50,898 nucleotides of DNA. Source: Candidatus Zambryskibacteria bacterium RIFCSPHIGHO2_01_FULL_46_25 (lineage in GTDB: Bacteria > Patescibacteriota > Minisyncoccia > Phycocordibacterales > Zambryskibacteraceae). Of this stretch, positions 35,958-43,688 are shown piece after piece. The notes under the pieces are model-generated. The model saw nothing but the letters and a program-made list of their open reading frames with translations. It searched no databases and was not told the DNA's origin. Position numbers and translations under genes: made by a program. Numbering within the stretch: position 1 is the stretch's first letter; every line of letters begins with the position of its first letter. The stretch spans positions 1 through 50,898 of the forward strand of contig MHVH01000003.1 in assembly GCA_001825155.1 (NCBI GenBank), written 5' to 3'.

Positions 35958-37304
35958 CTAACTCGGCAATCCGCTCATCTCGCGCTTGAGACGAAGGACC
36001 GTCGAGATGATTTCGGCTCCTGCCGGCGTTGCGCCGCTGACCCTAGTTGAGAGCGAAAGCGTCCGCTCGTCGGTCTTCGGTTTGGTGACGAGAACGCCTT
36101 GGCGTAGGAGCCAAGACACAGCATCATCGAAAACCGTAGGCCTGAACAGAATGTCGCCGTACATGTTGCACTGACGGCGCACCATCCGTTTGACCGTGTC
36201 TTCGGCGAAGTAGTGCTTATTGAACCTGCCACCGGACTGTCCTGGCCGAGCGAGCGCGAGAATGATCTCGCGGCACATCTGCCAGTCAGTCTCCGTCGCG
36301 AATACGGCGAGATTCTGAAGCCGCTCGCGAGCGAAGTTCTGCAGAGTGAGATGCTTGACCTCATTCTGCACAGAAGGCATTTCGCTTGTCGTGTCGACCA
36401 CGACAGGTGTCTTGCCATTTTCTTCGGCTGACCGGATGTCCTCGCTCAAGGCCCGCTTGAAGAGGCGGATCTTGTCGTGGCGGGAGGCGGCATTGAGCGC
36501 GTCGTAGTAGAACTGTGAAGCCCTGCCTTTGACCTTGGAAGCCTCGCGCCTCAAATACATGAGACGGAAATCTTCCTCGCTTCCCACCGGCTCTGGAGTG
36601 AACTGATGAACGCCAGAAACTCCATGGGCCCACTGATTCAGCTGCATCCACCCCTCGTGAGTGACGCGGGTGCGGAATCTCTCGAGGAAATCCTTGCGCC
36701 GCTCCGGATTGTCGAATGACGAGAATTCCTCGACGATCTCCAGGCGCTCGTCGCCGGCGACATTGAATTCGTCCAGGACGACCTCGAGTTGCCTTGTGAG
36801 TTTGGCGTTCGCCGTCGCCCACTTCGTCTGCCGCCTGAGAAGATCTTCCGTTTGCCGAAACGAACGGAGATAATCAAACAGCGACTGCTCGAACCGCTTG
36901 AGGTCCTTCGCCCAGTAGAACTGCCAATAACTGAGGGCGTTCTTGTCGGTGATCTTTTCCCAGTCGTAGCCTTCAGCCTTGAGTGTGTCCAAGGCATCGA
37001 CATAACGGCGGAGATAAAATCCCATGTACGCGCTGAGGAACTTCATCCGGCAGAGTATGACGTAGTCGACGATGCCCCATCCGAAGACGAAGGTGATGAC
37101 TCCGGGCATAAATGCCCAGTAGCTGTGCGCAACGATTTTGGTGTAGGTAGCGTGGCTAGCCAACACCATGATCTCGAAGCACACCAGCGCCTTGATGCCG
37201 AACATCGTTGCCTCTCGACGCCCCCTCACAATCTCTTCGATCGTCAAGTTCGAACGCCGGAGCTTCTCGACCCTGCCGGTGATGACCGGCTTGCGGTAAT
37301 TCAT
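35958..37304 (-). CDS. Large hypothetical membrane-anchored protein, cassette
   Basis: 448 aa from the ATG after GGAGGGCTGC. Two membrane helices near the N-terminus (about 36-54 and 64-86), then a long charged, helical cytosolic part (YVDALDTLKAEGYDWEKITD..., LERFRTRVTHEGW...). No recognised domain. The C-terminus is possibly a winged helix (DAVSWLLRQGVLVTKPKTDERTLSLSTRV). Promoter and terminator frame it as one unit. Confidence 0.7.
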   Translation of the reverse strand: MNYRKPVITGRVEKLRRSNLTIEEIVRGRREATMFGIKALVCFEIMVLASHATYTKIVAHSYWAFMPGVITFVFGWGIVDYVILCRMKFLSAYMGFYLRRYVDALDTLKAEGYDWEKITDKNALSYWQFYWAKDLKRFEQSLFDYLRSFRQTEDLLRRQTKWATANAKLTRQLEVVLDEFNVAGDERLEIVEEFSSFDNPERRKDFLERFRTRVTHEGWMQLNQWAHGVSGVHQFTPEPVGSEEDFRLMYLRREASKVKGRASQFYYDALNAASRHDKIRLFKRALSEDIRSAEENGKTPVVVDTTSEMPSVQNEVKHLTLQNFARERLQNLAVFATETDWQMCREIILALARPGQSGGRFNKHYFAEDTVKRMVRRQCNMYGDILFRPTVFDDAVSWLLRQGVLVTKPKTDERTLSLSTRVSGATPAGAEIISTVLRLKREMSGLPS

Positions 37305-37316
37305 GCAGCCCTCCAA

Positions 37317-37715
37317 TGAACTAGAGACGAAATTGTCTCCCTACTAATAATCATACAAGAAATAGCTAAATAAGTCAAGAAAGCGAATCAAATTTCTGCT
37401 GTGCTTGGGAAATGAAGGTTCGATTTTCAAAAAAGGGGGAAATGGGATCCCATTAAAGCTAACGGGTACGCCTGTGGCGAACCCTACCTCTAACGGGACA
37501 GGTAGGACGAATGGGAAGGACTTGATAAAAAATTGTTTTGCGGAGACCTGCCTGCCGGCAGGCAGGCGCAGGGGGGGGATTCGGTCACGGATAATTTTCT
37601 GCTGAAAATTTCCGCTACCCCGGCTCGGCTCGTCAGCCTGCGCCATTCGAATCCCTGCGATACTGCCGCATGATGAACTGCTCGAATGTCATTTAGACAT
37701 TCTTGCAGGTCATTG
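37317..37715. other. Gene-free stretch with repeats beside tRNA-Ser
   Basis: Holds a promoter (37350-37378), a CTAACGGG/ACGAATGGG low-complexity tract (37455-37515), a 20-base CCTGCC/GGCAGG palindrome (37547-37566) and the third GGTCACG repeat. Open frames here are not convincing. Confidence 0.6.
37350..37378 (-). promoter_or_regulatory. Cassette promoter
   Basis: Minus strand TTGACT, 17 bases, TATGAT. Confidence 0.8.
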
Positions 37716-37735
37716 CGGAGACGCAGGGATTCGAA
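37583..37735. repeat. GGTCACG fold-back repeat, copy 3
   Basis: Core GGTCACGGATAATTTTCTGC, ACCCCGGCTCGG, then TTCGAATCCCTGCG (37646-37659). The last is the inverted copy of CGCAGGGATTCGAA (37722-37735) within the tRNA-Ser T-arm and acceptor region. Inner stems CCGCA/TGCGG and GAATGTC/GACATTC lie between. Confidence 0.7.
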
Positions 37736-37802
37736 CCCTGGAGGGCGGTTAAGCCCTACGACTTTAGCAAAGTCGCTCAATAGACCACTCTGACACGTCT
37801 CC
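37716..37802 (-). tRNA. tRNA-Ser with anticodon GCU
   Basis: Acceptor GGAGACG / CGTCTCC, anticodon stem CGACT/AGTCG with loop TTGCTAA (GCT), long variable arm (AGGGC...GCCCT), T-arm CAGGG/CCCTG, discriminator G, no encoded CCA. 87 bases. Confidence 0.95.
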
Positions 37803-37854
37803 AATAAGCGTCAATTTAACATATTTTTCATGTTTTTTCTTATAAATAAAGAAG

Positions 37855-37880
37855 CCCCGCCGAGCACTGGCTCGGCGGGG
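37855..37880 (-). terminator. Cassette terminator
   Basis: Perfect stem CCCCGCCGAGC / GCTCGGCGGGG, loop ACTG. Confidence 0.85.
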
Positions 37881-37988
37881 AGGTGGGAAGGCCCTGGGGA
37901 ACGACTTACGTGGTTGCGGCGAGCTGCCCATCTGGCTCGCAGGCGGGACGGGTGAAACTTGGCTGTCACCAGGTGTTTTATGGGACGG

Positions 37989-38387
37989 CTAGAGGCGAAG
38001 GTGCTTGGGCTTGCTCCGCGGGTTGGGTGGAGGTATCTCGTACTCGTAGGTGCGGGCAACAAGCTGCGATGCGAGGTCCAGAGCAATACGGGCAATCAGT
38101 GCCGCATTGAGGACGCTCCACGAGTGAATGTAGCGGGAGACCCCCTTCCCGCTGTTGCGGAGACTCTCCTCGGCCTGGACACGGAAGCTCTCGAGGATAC
38201 TTCTTGTCACCTTGACCCCGTAGGGGACATCTCTGGTAAATGGCTTGGAAAGATAGAATGGTTTGAACTCACCTCTTGGTCCACGGGTGATGCTTAGGGC
38301 ATACTCCTTGTTTTCTCCGGATTTCTTGAGCTCAACTACCATGTCTCTGGCGTTGAGGAAGATTTCGCGAACGGTTTTAATATCCAT
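37989..38387 (-). CDS. Hypothetical protein, single-gene cassette
   Basis: 132 aa, basic, mixed alpha/beta: ARDMVVELKKSGENKEYALSITRGPRGEFKPFYLSKPF... and a helical centre LNAALIARIALDLASQLVA. Not recognised. Upstream on the minus strand TTGACA is followed after 18 bases by TAGTAT, and AGAGGTAACTGTAGAC precedes the ATG. About 105 bases separate its stop from the terminator. Confidence 0.68.
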   Translation of the reverse strand: MDIKTVREIFLNARDMVVELKKSGENKEYALSITRGPRGEFKPFYLSKPFTRDVPYGVKVTRSILESFRVQAEESLRNSGKGVSRYIHSWSVLNAALIARIALDLASQLVARTYEYEIPPPNPRSKPKHLRL

Positions 38388-38469
38388 GTCTACAGTTACC
38401 TCTCTGATTTTCTGTTCTGTTCAGCATACTAAACAATTGATAGGTATTATGTCAACGTCGGCGGGGTAT

Positions 38470-38497
38470 TTGCCAAAAATCCAGGGTGCACTATAAT
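38470..38497 (+). promoter_or_regulatory. Promoter of the 133-aa membrane gene
   Basis: TTGCCA, 16 bases, TATAAT; nine bases before the ATG at 38507. Confidence 0.65.
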
Positions 38498-38506
38498 ATG
38501 GGTATC

Positions 38507-38908
38507 ATGGATTATGAAAACAAAGGCTTCGTGCGGAGGAATATAGTATGGGTAATCGTTCTCGTGGCGGTAATAGTCTTCGGCGCGCTTCTCTTCAAGG
38601 GCTGGGATAAGATAGTGAATGAGCAAGTGGACAAGAGCGTTACTATTACGGGCAACTTCTCTTGTCTACCTTTGAAGACCGGCGAAATTCTGAAGGATGA
38701 TTGCCAGCTTGGGGTAAAGAGCCGCGACGGACTTTTCTACGCTCTCGACATTAGTCGCATCCAGGACGCGAACACCGACCTGAAAACCGACGATACTATC
38801 GCCGTGACTGGATTCCTCCAGCCGATAGAAACAGTTACCTCGACCGAATGGTCTGACTACAACGTGGCGGGCGTTATCAAAGTGAATACGTTGCTTCGAA
38901 CGCGCTAA
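38507..38908 (+). CDS. Membrane-anchored protein with small beta domain
   Basis: 133 aa: one N-terminal helix (IVWVIVLVAVIVFGALLF) and an outside domain VTITGNFSCLPLKTGEILKDDCQLGVKSRDGLFYALD...TDDTIAVTGFLQPIE that resembles an OB-fold. Two cysteines could form a disulfide. Function unknown. The stop overlaps the end of the convergent comF by four bases. Confidence 0.68.
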   Translation: MDYENKGFVRRNIVWVIVLVAVIVFGALLFKGWDKIVNEQVDKSVTITGNFSCLPLKTGEILKDDCQLGVKSRDGLFYALDISRIQDANTDLKTDDTIAVTGFLQPIETVTSTEWSDYNVAGVIKVNTLLRTR

Positions 38909-39564
38909 TGGGCGATGGCGAAACAAAGGATTTTCTTTGCGCCAGCTTCTTTCAGCGCGCGGCGGGCTTCGGCAAAGGTGGAACCGGTAGTGACGACATC
39001 ATCGACTAAGACGATGAGTCTGCCCTCGACCGAGAGGGGATTCATCACTTTCATCGAGCCTTCCAAGTTCTTCATCCTCTCGCTCTTGCTCGCGGTCTTA
39101 GTCTGGCTCTCGGTATGCAGAATCTTCACAAGCTGGCCGGGAACGTACTTCAGAATATTGCCGGCATCACTTCTCTTTGCCGCGCGTGCCAGAAGCTCGG
39201 CTTGATTCCAGCCGCGTTCGAAGCGGCGCTTGCCGGAGATGGGCATGGGCATGAGAATGGTCCGGGATGATTCCGATAACAGGTTCCTCTCCTCAAGTTC
39301 CTGGATGATGGTGTCATAAAGAATTTCCCCAAGCCTAGCGGAGAGAATGGCGTTGCCACCGTACTTGACCTCCCAGACAATCTCCTTGACCAAGGGGTGG
39401 GAATAGTTGAAAAGAGCGATAACATCGCTCTTTTCCGGACCATTGGCCGCCGGCAAGGACTTGTGAATTTCTTCCGCCGAAAGGGCTTCGAGCACAAGAA
39501 TTTTCGGATTCTTGGGGAATACAAAATTAAGAATGCTTTGTATGAAAAAGGGAAGAATTTTCAT
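38905..39564 (-). CDS. comF: ComF-family phosphoribosyltransferase-like protein
   Basis: 219 aa. The PRPP-binding motif LIVLVDDVVTTGST and PMPISGKRRFERGWNQAELLAR are hallmarks of ComF/GntX proteins, linked to DNA uptake in transformable bacteria. The N-terminal zinc finger of ComF is absent, replaced by a short hydrophobic start. It lies next to the type IV pilus operon, which fits a transformation role. Confidence 0.9.
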   Translation of the reverse strand: MKILPFFIQSILNFVFPKNPKILVLEALSAEEIHKSLPAANGPEKSDVIALFNYSHPLVKEIVWEVKYGGNAILSARLGEILYDTIIQELEERNLLSESSRTILMPMPISGKRRFERGWNQAELLARAAKRSDAGNILKYVPGQLVKILHTESQTKTASKSERMKNLEGSMKVMNPLSVEGRLIVLVDDVVTTGSTFAEARRALKEAGAKKILCFAIAH

Positions 39565-39593
39565 ATTCCGGTTATGATATTATAGAACAACCT

Positions 39594-40727
39594 ATGGCCT
39601 TCTTCAGCAAATTTTTTGCCCAGCCGGAACCAAGAGCGCTTGGCATCGACATCGGTTCTTCGGCTATCAAAATCGTTCAGCTCAAGAAGAAAAACGGCCA
39701 GGCGATACTCGAAACTTATGGCGAACTGGCTCTCGGCCCCTATGCCGGACTCTCGGTCGGACAGGCGGTGGCGCTCTCGCCGGACAAACTCGCCTCGGCG
39801 CTCTCGGACTTGATGCGCGAGAAGGAAGTGAATGTGACGACGAAGGCTTGCGGACTCTCGATACCCTTCTCTTCGTCCCTTATGGCGGTAATCGATATGC
39901 CGGAAGTAAGCGCGAAAGAGCTCGCGGTTATGGTGCCGATAGAAGCGCGGAAGTATATTCCGGTGCCGATATCGGAAGTGATGCTCGACTGGTCGGTGGT
40001 GCCGAAAAGCGACGTGAGAGTGGAGAGCGTGGCGGAAGAGATTGGGGCTAGTGGCTCTTTCGGCGAAACTCCGGCCGCGCTCGCGAGAGCGGACGTTCTT
40101 ATAGTGGCGATACACAAAGAAACCATAGCTCACTTTCAGGAGATTGTGACGCAGGCGGGGCTTGACGCAAGCTTCTTTGAAATAGAAATATTCGCCACCT
40201 GTCGCTCTGTAATGGACGAGGGCCTGCGCCCGGTCATGATTATGGATATGGGCGCTGCCTCGACCAAGCTTTATATCATTGAGAGGGGAATCATCCGCGC
40301 ATCGCACACTATAAATCGTGGCTCGCAGGATATTACCGGCAATATTTCTAAAACGCTTAACATTTCCCAAGAACAGGCGGAGGTGATGAAGAGACAGACC
40401 GGTGCTACCGGCGCGGACAAAAGCGTAAACGATGTTATCGCGCTCGTACTTGACTACATCTTTGCCGAGGCGAACACCGTGCTTCTGGCCTATGAACAGA
40501 AATACAATAAAACCGTTTCCAAAACGATTCTTGTCGGCGGCGGCGCGGCGCTAAAGGGATTGAGCGAACTCGCCAAAAATAATTTCAAAACAGAGGTGGA
40601 ACTAGCGGCGCCGTTCTCCAAAGTTTCAACGCCGGCATTCCTTGAAAAGATTCTCTACGAGACGGGACCGGAGTTCGCGGTTGCCATAGGTTTGGCGCTA
40701 AGGAAGCTTGCGGAAGAGGGGGAGTAG
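39594..40727 (+). CDS. pilM: Type IV pilus assembly protein PilM
   Basis: 377 aa, actin-like (FtsA fold) cytoplasmic protein that binds the PilN N-terminus. Seen: LGIDIGSSAIKIVQL (phosphate 1), MIMDMGAASTKLYIIE (phosphate 2) and ILVGGGAALKGLSEL (adenosine). First gene of the pilus cluster. Normal length. Confidence 0.93.
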   Translation: MAFFSKFFAQPEPRALGIDIGSSAIKIVQLKKKNGQAILETYGELALGPYAGLSVGQAVALSPDKLASALSDLMREKEVNVTTKACGLSIPFSSSLMAVIDMPEVSAKELAVMVPIEARKYIPVPISEVMLDWSVVPKSDVRVESVAEEIGASGSFGETPAALARADVLIVAIHKETIAHFQEIVTQAGLDASFFEIEIFATCRSVMDEGLRPVMIMDMGAASTKLYIIERGIIRASHTINRGSQDITGNISKTLNISQEQAEVMKRQTGATGADKSVNDVIALVLDYIFAEANTVLLAYEQKYNKTVSKTILVGGGAALKGLSELAKNNFKTEVELAAPFSKVSTPAFLEKILYETGPEFAVAIGLALRKLAEEGE

Positions 40728-40733
40728 TCTGTT

Positions 40734-41048
40734 GTGTTAAAATTGAAATTCAGTCTTCTTCCTGCCGTTCCGCATATTCTTAGAAATGCGGGCACAATTC
40801 AAGAATATAGACATACCCGTGAACCAGTTGGGCAAAAAAGATTTTCTGATGGATCGAGAGAAATGAGAGAAATAGAGTATTGGGGAGTAATCGCCATAAC
40901 TAAAGGCGAGAAACCAATTCGTATAAAAATCATTCTTCGAAGAGTGGGGAATGGAAATATAATATTTTGGAGCGTAATGCCTACGGTCAAACTAAAGGAT
41001 GGGGATTCCTATCTACATCTGGCAAGCCAGGGCATAGCGGAAGAATAA
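40734..41048 (+). CDS. Hypothetical protein inside the pilus operon
   Basis: 104 aa starting with GTG six bases after the pilM stop. EIEYWGVIAITKGEKPIRIKIILRRVGNGNIIFWSVMP looks like a small beta-rich fold with conserved Arg/Trp, reminiscent of small RNase or toxin folds, but no family is certain. Lower GC than pilM. Probably an insert. Confidence 0.62.
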   Translation: MLKLKFSLLPAVPHILRNAGTIQEYRHTREPVGQKRFSDGSREMREIEYWGVIAITKGEKPIRIKIILRRVGNGNIIFWSVMPTVKLKDGDSYLHLASQGIAEE

Positions 41049-41088
41049 AAAGACAAAACCCCTGGGTTAACAGAGGTTTCATCATTGG

Positions 41089-41142
41089 TGCCTGCCTTCA
41101 GCTTAGTTTATTAGCTGAACGGGGCTTGCGCCCACAGGCACT
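41089..41142. other. Three-way-junction palindrome
   Basis: Outer stem GTGCCTG/CAGGCAC encloses two hairpins, TTCAGCT/AGCTGAA and GGGC/GCCC. A preceding stem AAACC..CTG/CAG.AGGTTT (41056-41081) may be the terminator of the 104-aa gene. Confidence 0.6.
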
Positions 41143-41245
41143 TATCTACTATAACGTACGTCTGGTGGCTTCACAACAATTGTGAGCATCGATTAAGCTG
41201 AGTTTACTAAAATAGCCTTATATACAGGCGTAAAAAAGAAAGCAC

Positions 41246-41274
41246 TTGACAAAATAAGGATTTGGGTGTATGAT
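41246..41274 (+). promoter_or_regulatory. Cassette promoter
   Basis: TTGACA, 17 bases, TATGAT: consensus type of the accessory genes. Confidence 0.88.
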
Positions 41275-41322
41275 ATAAAAAGAAGTATCGGTACATTCCC
41301 GCAACGAAAAAGAGGAGGACTT

Positions 41323-41682
41323 GTGAGCAGCATTCTCGATAACCCCGAACTCCAGGCGGCGATTGAGGCGCAGGAAACGTCCGCCTACGTTCTCCGCCAC
41401 ATGCTAGACCGGCTCATTGCGGAACGGCCGTGGAGCGACATGCCTGCCGCGACGCGCACCGCATGCCTGCACCGTATCGTCGGCGAGAGCGATTCGCAGA
41501 CGGAGCTGTGCCAGAGACTCGACGCCTTCATCGGCGCCGGTAACTACGAGGTTCGATGGAAGGACATCGAACCAAACAATCAGGTGTTGCTGGAAACACA
41601 GATGATCGTCAAGGCTCTTGGCGGTCTCGTCGCCAAGAGCGGCGCGCTGGTTTCGGTCAACACCTCCGACGACGTGTACTAG
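41323..41682 (+). CDS. Hypothetical protein, single-gene cassette
   Basis: 119 aa starting at GTG after AGAGGAGGACTT. Soluble, mostly helical (ILDNPELQAAIEAQETSAYVLRHMLDRLIAERPW) and acidic. Not recognised. A perfect terminator follows 18 bases after the stop. Confidence 0.72.
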   Translation: MSSILDNPELQAAIEAQETSAYVLRHMLDRLIAERPWSDMPAATRTACLHRIVGESDSQTELCQRLDAFIGAGNYEVRWKDIEPNNQVLLETQMIVKALGGLVAKSGALVSVNTSDDVY

Positions 41683-41700
41683 GCTTCGTTCGCGGGGGAA

Positions 41701-41730
41701 GGCGCTTCGCTGGATATCCAGCGAAGCGCC
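41701..41730 (+). terminator. 30-base perfect palindromic terminator
   Basis: GGCGCTTCGCTGGAT mirrored exactly, followed by TCTTCATTT. Confidence 0.85.
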
Positions 41731-41806
41731 TCTTCATTTGGTGTTACAATTAAGGCAGAAGGAAGCCCGCCGTCGTTCTAACTATGGCATGGCAAGGAGG
41801 TGGAGT

Positions 41807-42061
41807 ATGCCTAAGCCGGAGTCGAAGGTTGGCGAGGATGAGCTCAAAAGCTGGGCTATCGCCGTAAGCGAACTGAATGTCTCTGCATCCTCGGCTTACA
41901 TGAAGGAGTTGGTCGAGGAAGGGGAGAAGTACCTCGCCTGTCTTAGGAAGGAAGCCGGGTCAGACGACCTGCGCGTCAAGAGCATCGAAGCGAGACTCGC
42001 CAAAGCTGAGGAGATACTTCGCCAGAGACTTCTCATCGAGAGTCGCCAGTCGCAAGTGTGA
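41807..42061 (+). CDS. Hypothetical small helical protein, cassette
   Basis: 84 aa from the ATG after AAGGAGGTGGAGT. Helical, acidic, with a likely coiled coil (KSIEARLAKAEEILRQRL). Not recognised. The terminator starts at the stop codon. Confidence 0.72.
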   Translation: MPKPESKVGEDELKSWAIAVSELNVSASSAYMKELVEEGEKYLACLRKEAGSDDLRVKSIEARLAKAEEILRQRLLIESRQSQV

Positions 42062-42090
42062 AGTCCCGTCGCTTACGAGCGACGGGACTT
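42061..42090 (+). terminator. Cassette terminator
   Basis: Stem AGTCCCGTCGC / GCGACGGGACT with T run. Confidence 0.85.
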
Positions 42091-42162
42091 TTGTCGCTAG
42101 TTTAGTTATAAACACTTTTTGTATCGGATAGTTGCGTTTTGTTCTATAATTTAGATTGTATT

Positions 42163-42834
42163 ATGCCTCCGAAATTTGAATCATCGTTCATTCCCAAAGG
42201 ACCGCTGGTTTCCGGCGCAGGGATGCCCTTGACGCATGGGAAGGGGGAACACACTCTCCTGGGCTTCATCGCCGGACTTCTCTTTGCCATCTCAGCTCTC
42301 TCGGCCATTGGAGTCTTTGGCTACAAGTTCTACCTCAATTACGCGATAGACAACATGAAGGAAGAGCTCGAAGCCGGACGAGTGGCGCTCGAGACGGAAA
42401 CTCTCTCCGAGATTACCCGCCTCAACAACAGATTGCTTGCCACTGAAGCGCTTGTCGACAGCCACTTGGCGCTCTCGCCCCTGTTCAAATTCATCGACGT
42501 CTCCACTTTGCGCACGGTGCGCTTCAACGATTTTTCTTTCACTACGAATGAGAAAGGCCTCGCGGTTACTATCGAGGGCGAAGCCAAAAGCTACGCTTCG
42601 CTCGCTTTGCAAGCTGACCTGCTGAACAAGAGCCCGTATTTCAAAGAGCCGGTTTTTTCTGATTTACGGCTCGATGACAGAGGCAATGTTGCCTTTACTT
42701 TCGAGGCTCTCGTTGACGGAGGCAAACTTTCTTACCGCAAAGAAGTGGAGAAGCTTGGCGCGAAAGTGGCACCGGTGGTAGCGACTTCAACCGCGACTAC
42801 GACCCGTTCGACAGCAACAACAACACCAAGATGA
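42163..42834 (+). CDS. pilN: PilN-like type IV pilus assembly protein
   Basis: 223 aa: short cytosolic N-terminus, one membrane helix (about 35-57), a coiled coil (NMKEELEAGRVALETETLSEITRLNNRLLATEALVDSHLAL) and a periplasmic-type alpha/beta domain, ending in a Thr/Ala tail. The PilN layout is clear though the sequence is divergent. TATAAT lies 12 bases before the ATG, giving this part of the operon its own promoter after the inserted cassettes. Confidence 0.78.
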   Translation: MPPKFESSFIPKGPLVSGAGMPLTHGKGEHTLLGFIAGLLFAISALSAIGVFGYKFYLNYAIDNMKEELEAGRVALETETLSEITRLNNRLLATEALVDSHLALSPLFKFIDVSTLRTVRFNDFSFTTNEKGLAVTIEGEAKSYASLALQADLLNKSPYFKEPVFSDLRLDDRGNVAFTFEALVDGGKLSYRKEVEKLGAKVAPVVATSTATTTRSTATTTPR

Positions 42835-43385
42835 AAAATACCACAGCCATTTTTCTCATAATTCTCGCAATCGGGCTCTTCTTCACTTTCACCAAGCCCT
42901 ATTACAACGGGCTTAAGGAAGTTGCCGCCGAGTCGGCAAGCTACAGGGAAGCGCTCGACAACCTGGAGAACATTATCGAAACGCGTGATCGCTTGCTAAT
43001 AAATTACAACTCGATACCGAAATCGGAGATAGACAGGTTAAGCAAGGCCTTGCCGGAAAATATCGACACAGTGCGACTCGCGCATGAGCTCGACTCGATT
43101 GGCGCCAAGTACGGTATCTCGATAAAGGACCTCGCGGTTGATACCGAGGCAAACAAGAACGCGACAAACGTCGCCTTGCCGGGAAGCGGCATGCCTTACG
43201 AGAAGGCGCTTGTGCGGGTGAGTTTTGTTTCGGACTATGGAGACTTCAGGCGCTTTCTCGAAGACTTGGAGAAAAGCCTGCGTATCATGGATATAAGGTC
43301 GGTCAAGTTCGAGGTGCCGGTCGAGCGCGCGCAGAGCGGTCTTTATGAACATGAGCTTACGATTGAAACTTACTGGGTCAAGTAG
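42831..43385 (+). CDS. pilO: PilO-like type IV pilus assembly protein
   Basis: 184 aa: membrane helix at residues 5-20, coiled coil, then a ferredoxin-like domain (VSFVSDYGDFRRFLEDLEKSLRIMDIRSVKFEV), typical of PilO. It overlaps pilN by four bases. Confidence 0.82.
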   Translation: MKNTTAIFLIILAIGLFFTFTKPYYNGLKEVAAESASYREALDNLENIIETRDRLLINYNSIPKSEIDRLSKALPENIDTVRLAHELDSIGAKYGISIKDLAVDTEANKNATNVALPGSGMPYEKALVRVSFVSDYGDFRRFLEDLEKSLRIMDIRSVKFEVPVERAQSGLYEHELTIETYWVK

Positions 43386-43396
43386 GTTATAAAAAA

Positions 43397-43684
43397 ATGG
43401 ATATTTTTCTAAAAAACAAATCAGCCGTCGTCGCAATCGTAGTTCTTCTCTTGGCGTTCTTTCTTTACAGCGTGTTTATGAGCCCGGACGGCGTTTCGGA
43501 ACAAACCACCGCGGCGAATCCCGGCGAAGACTTAGTGCGGGTGGCGGCGGAACTTTCGAACATCACTTTTCGCCAGGATATTTTGCAGGGCGCGGGATAT
43601 CGCTCGCTTGTCGACTGGAGCGTCGCTATTCCTACCGAGCCTATCGGTCGGGTGAATCCGTTTGAAGTAATAGGCCGAGATTAA
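43397..43684 (+). CDS. Small PilP-like membrane protein
   Basis: 95 aa: one membrane helix (VVAIVVLLLAFFLYSVFM), a linker, and a short C-terminus ending in GRVNPFEVIG; PilP proteins carry a similar GRxDPF box before their domain. It probably links the PilNO complex to other parts; no outer membrane or secretin is expected here. Confidence 0.62.
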   Translation: MDIFLKNKSAVVAIVVLLLAFFLYSVFMSPDGVSEQTTAANPGEDLVRVAAELSNITFRQDILQGAGYRSLVDWSVAIPTEPIGRVNPFEVIGRD

Positions 43685-43688
43685 TCTC

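Noticed and set aside
37405-37605. Open frame of 66 codons upstream of tRNA-Ser
   Set aside because: Made of dispersed-repeat sequence and palindromes; probably spurious.
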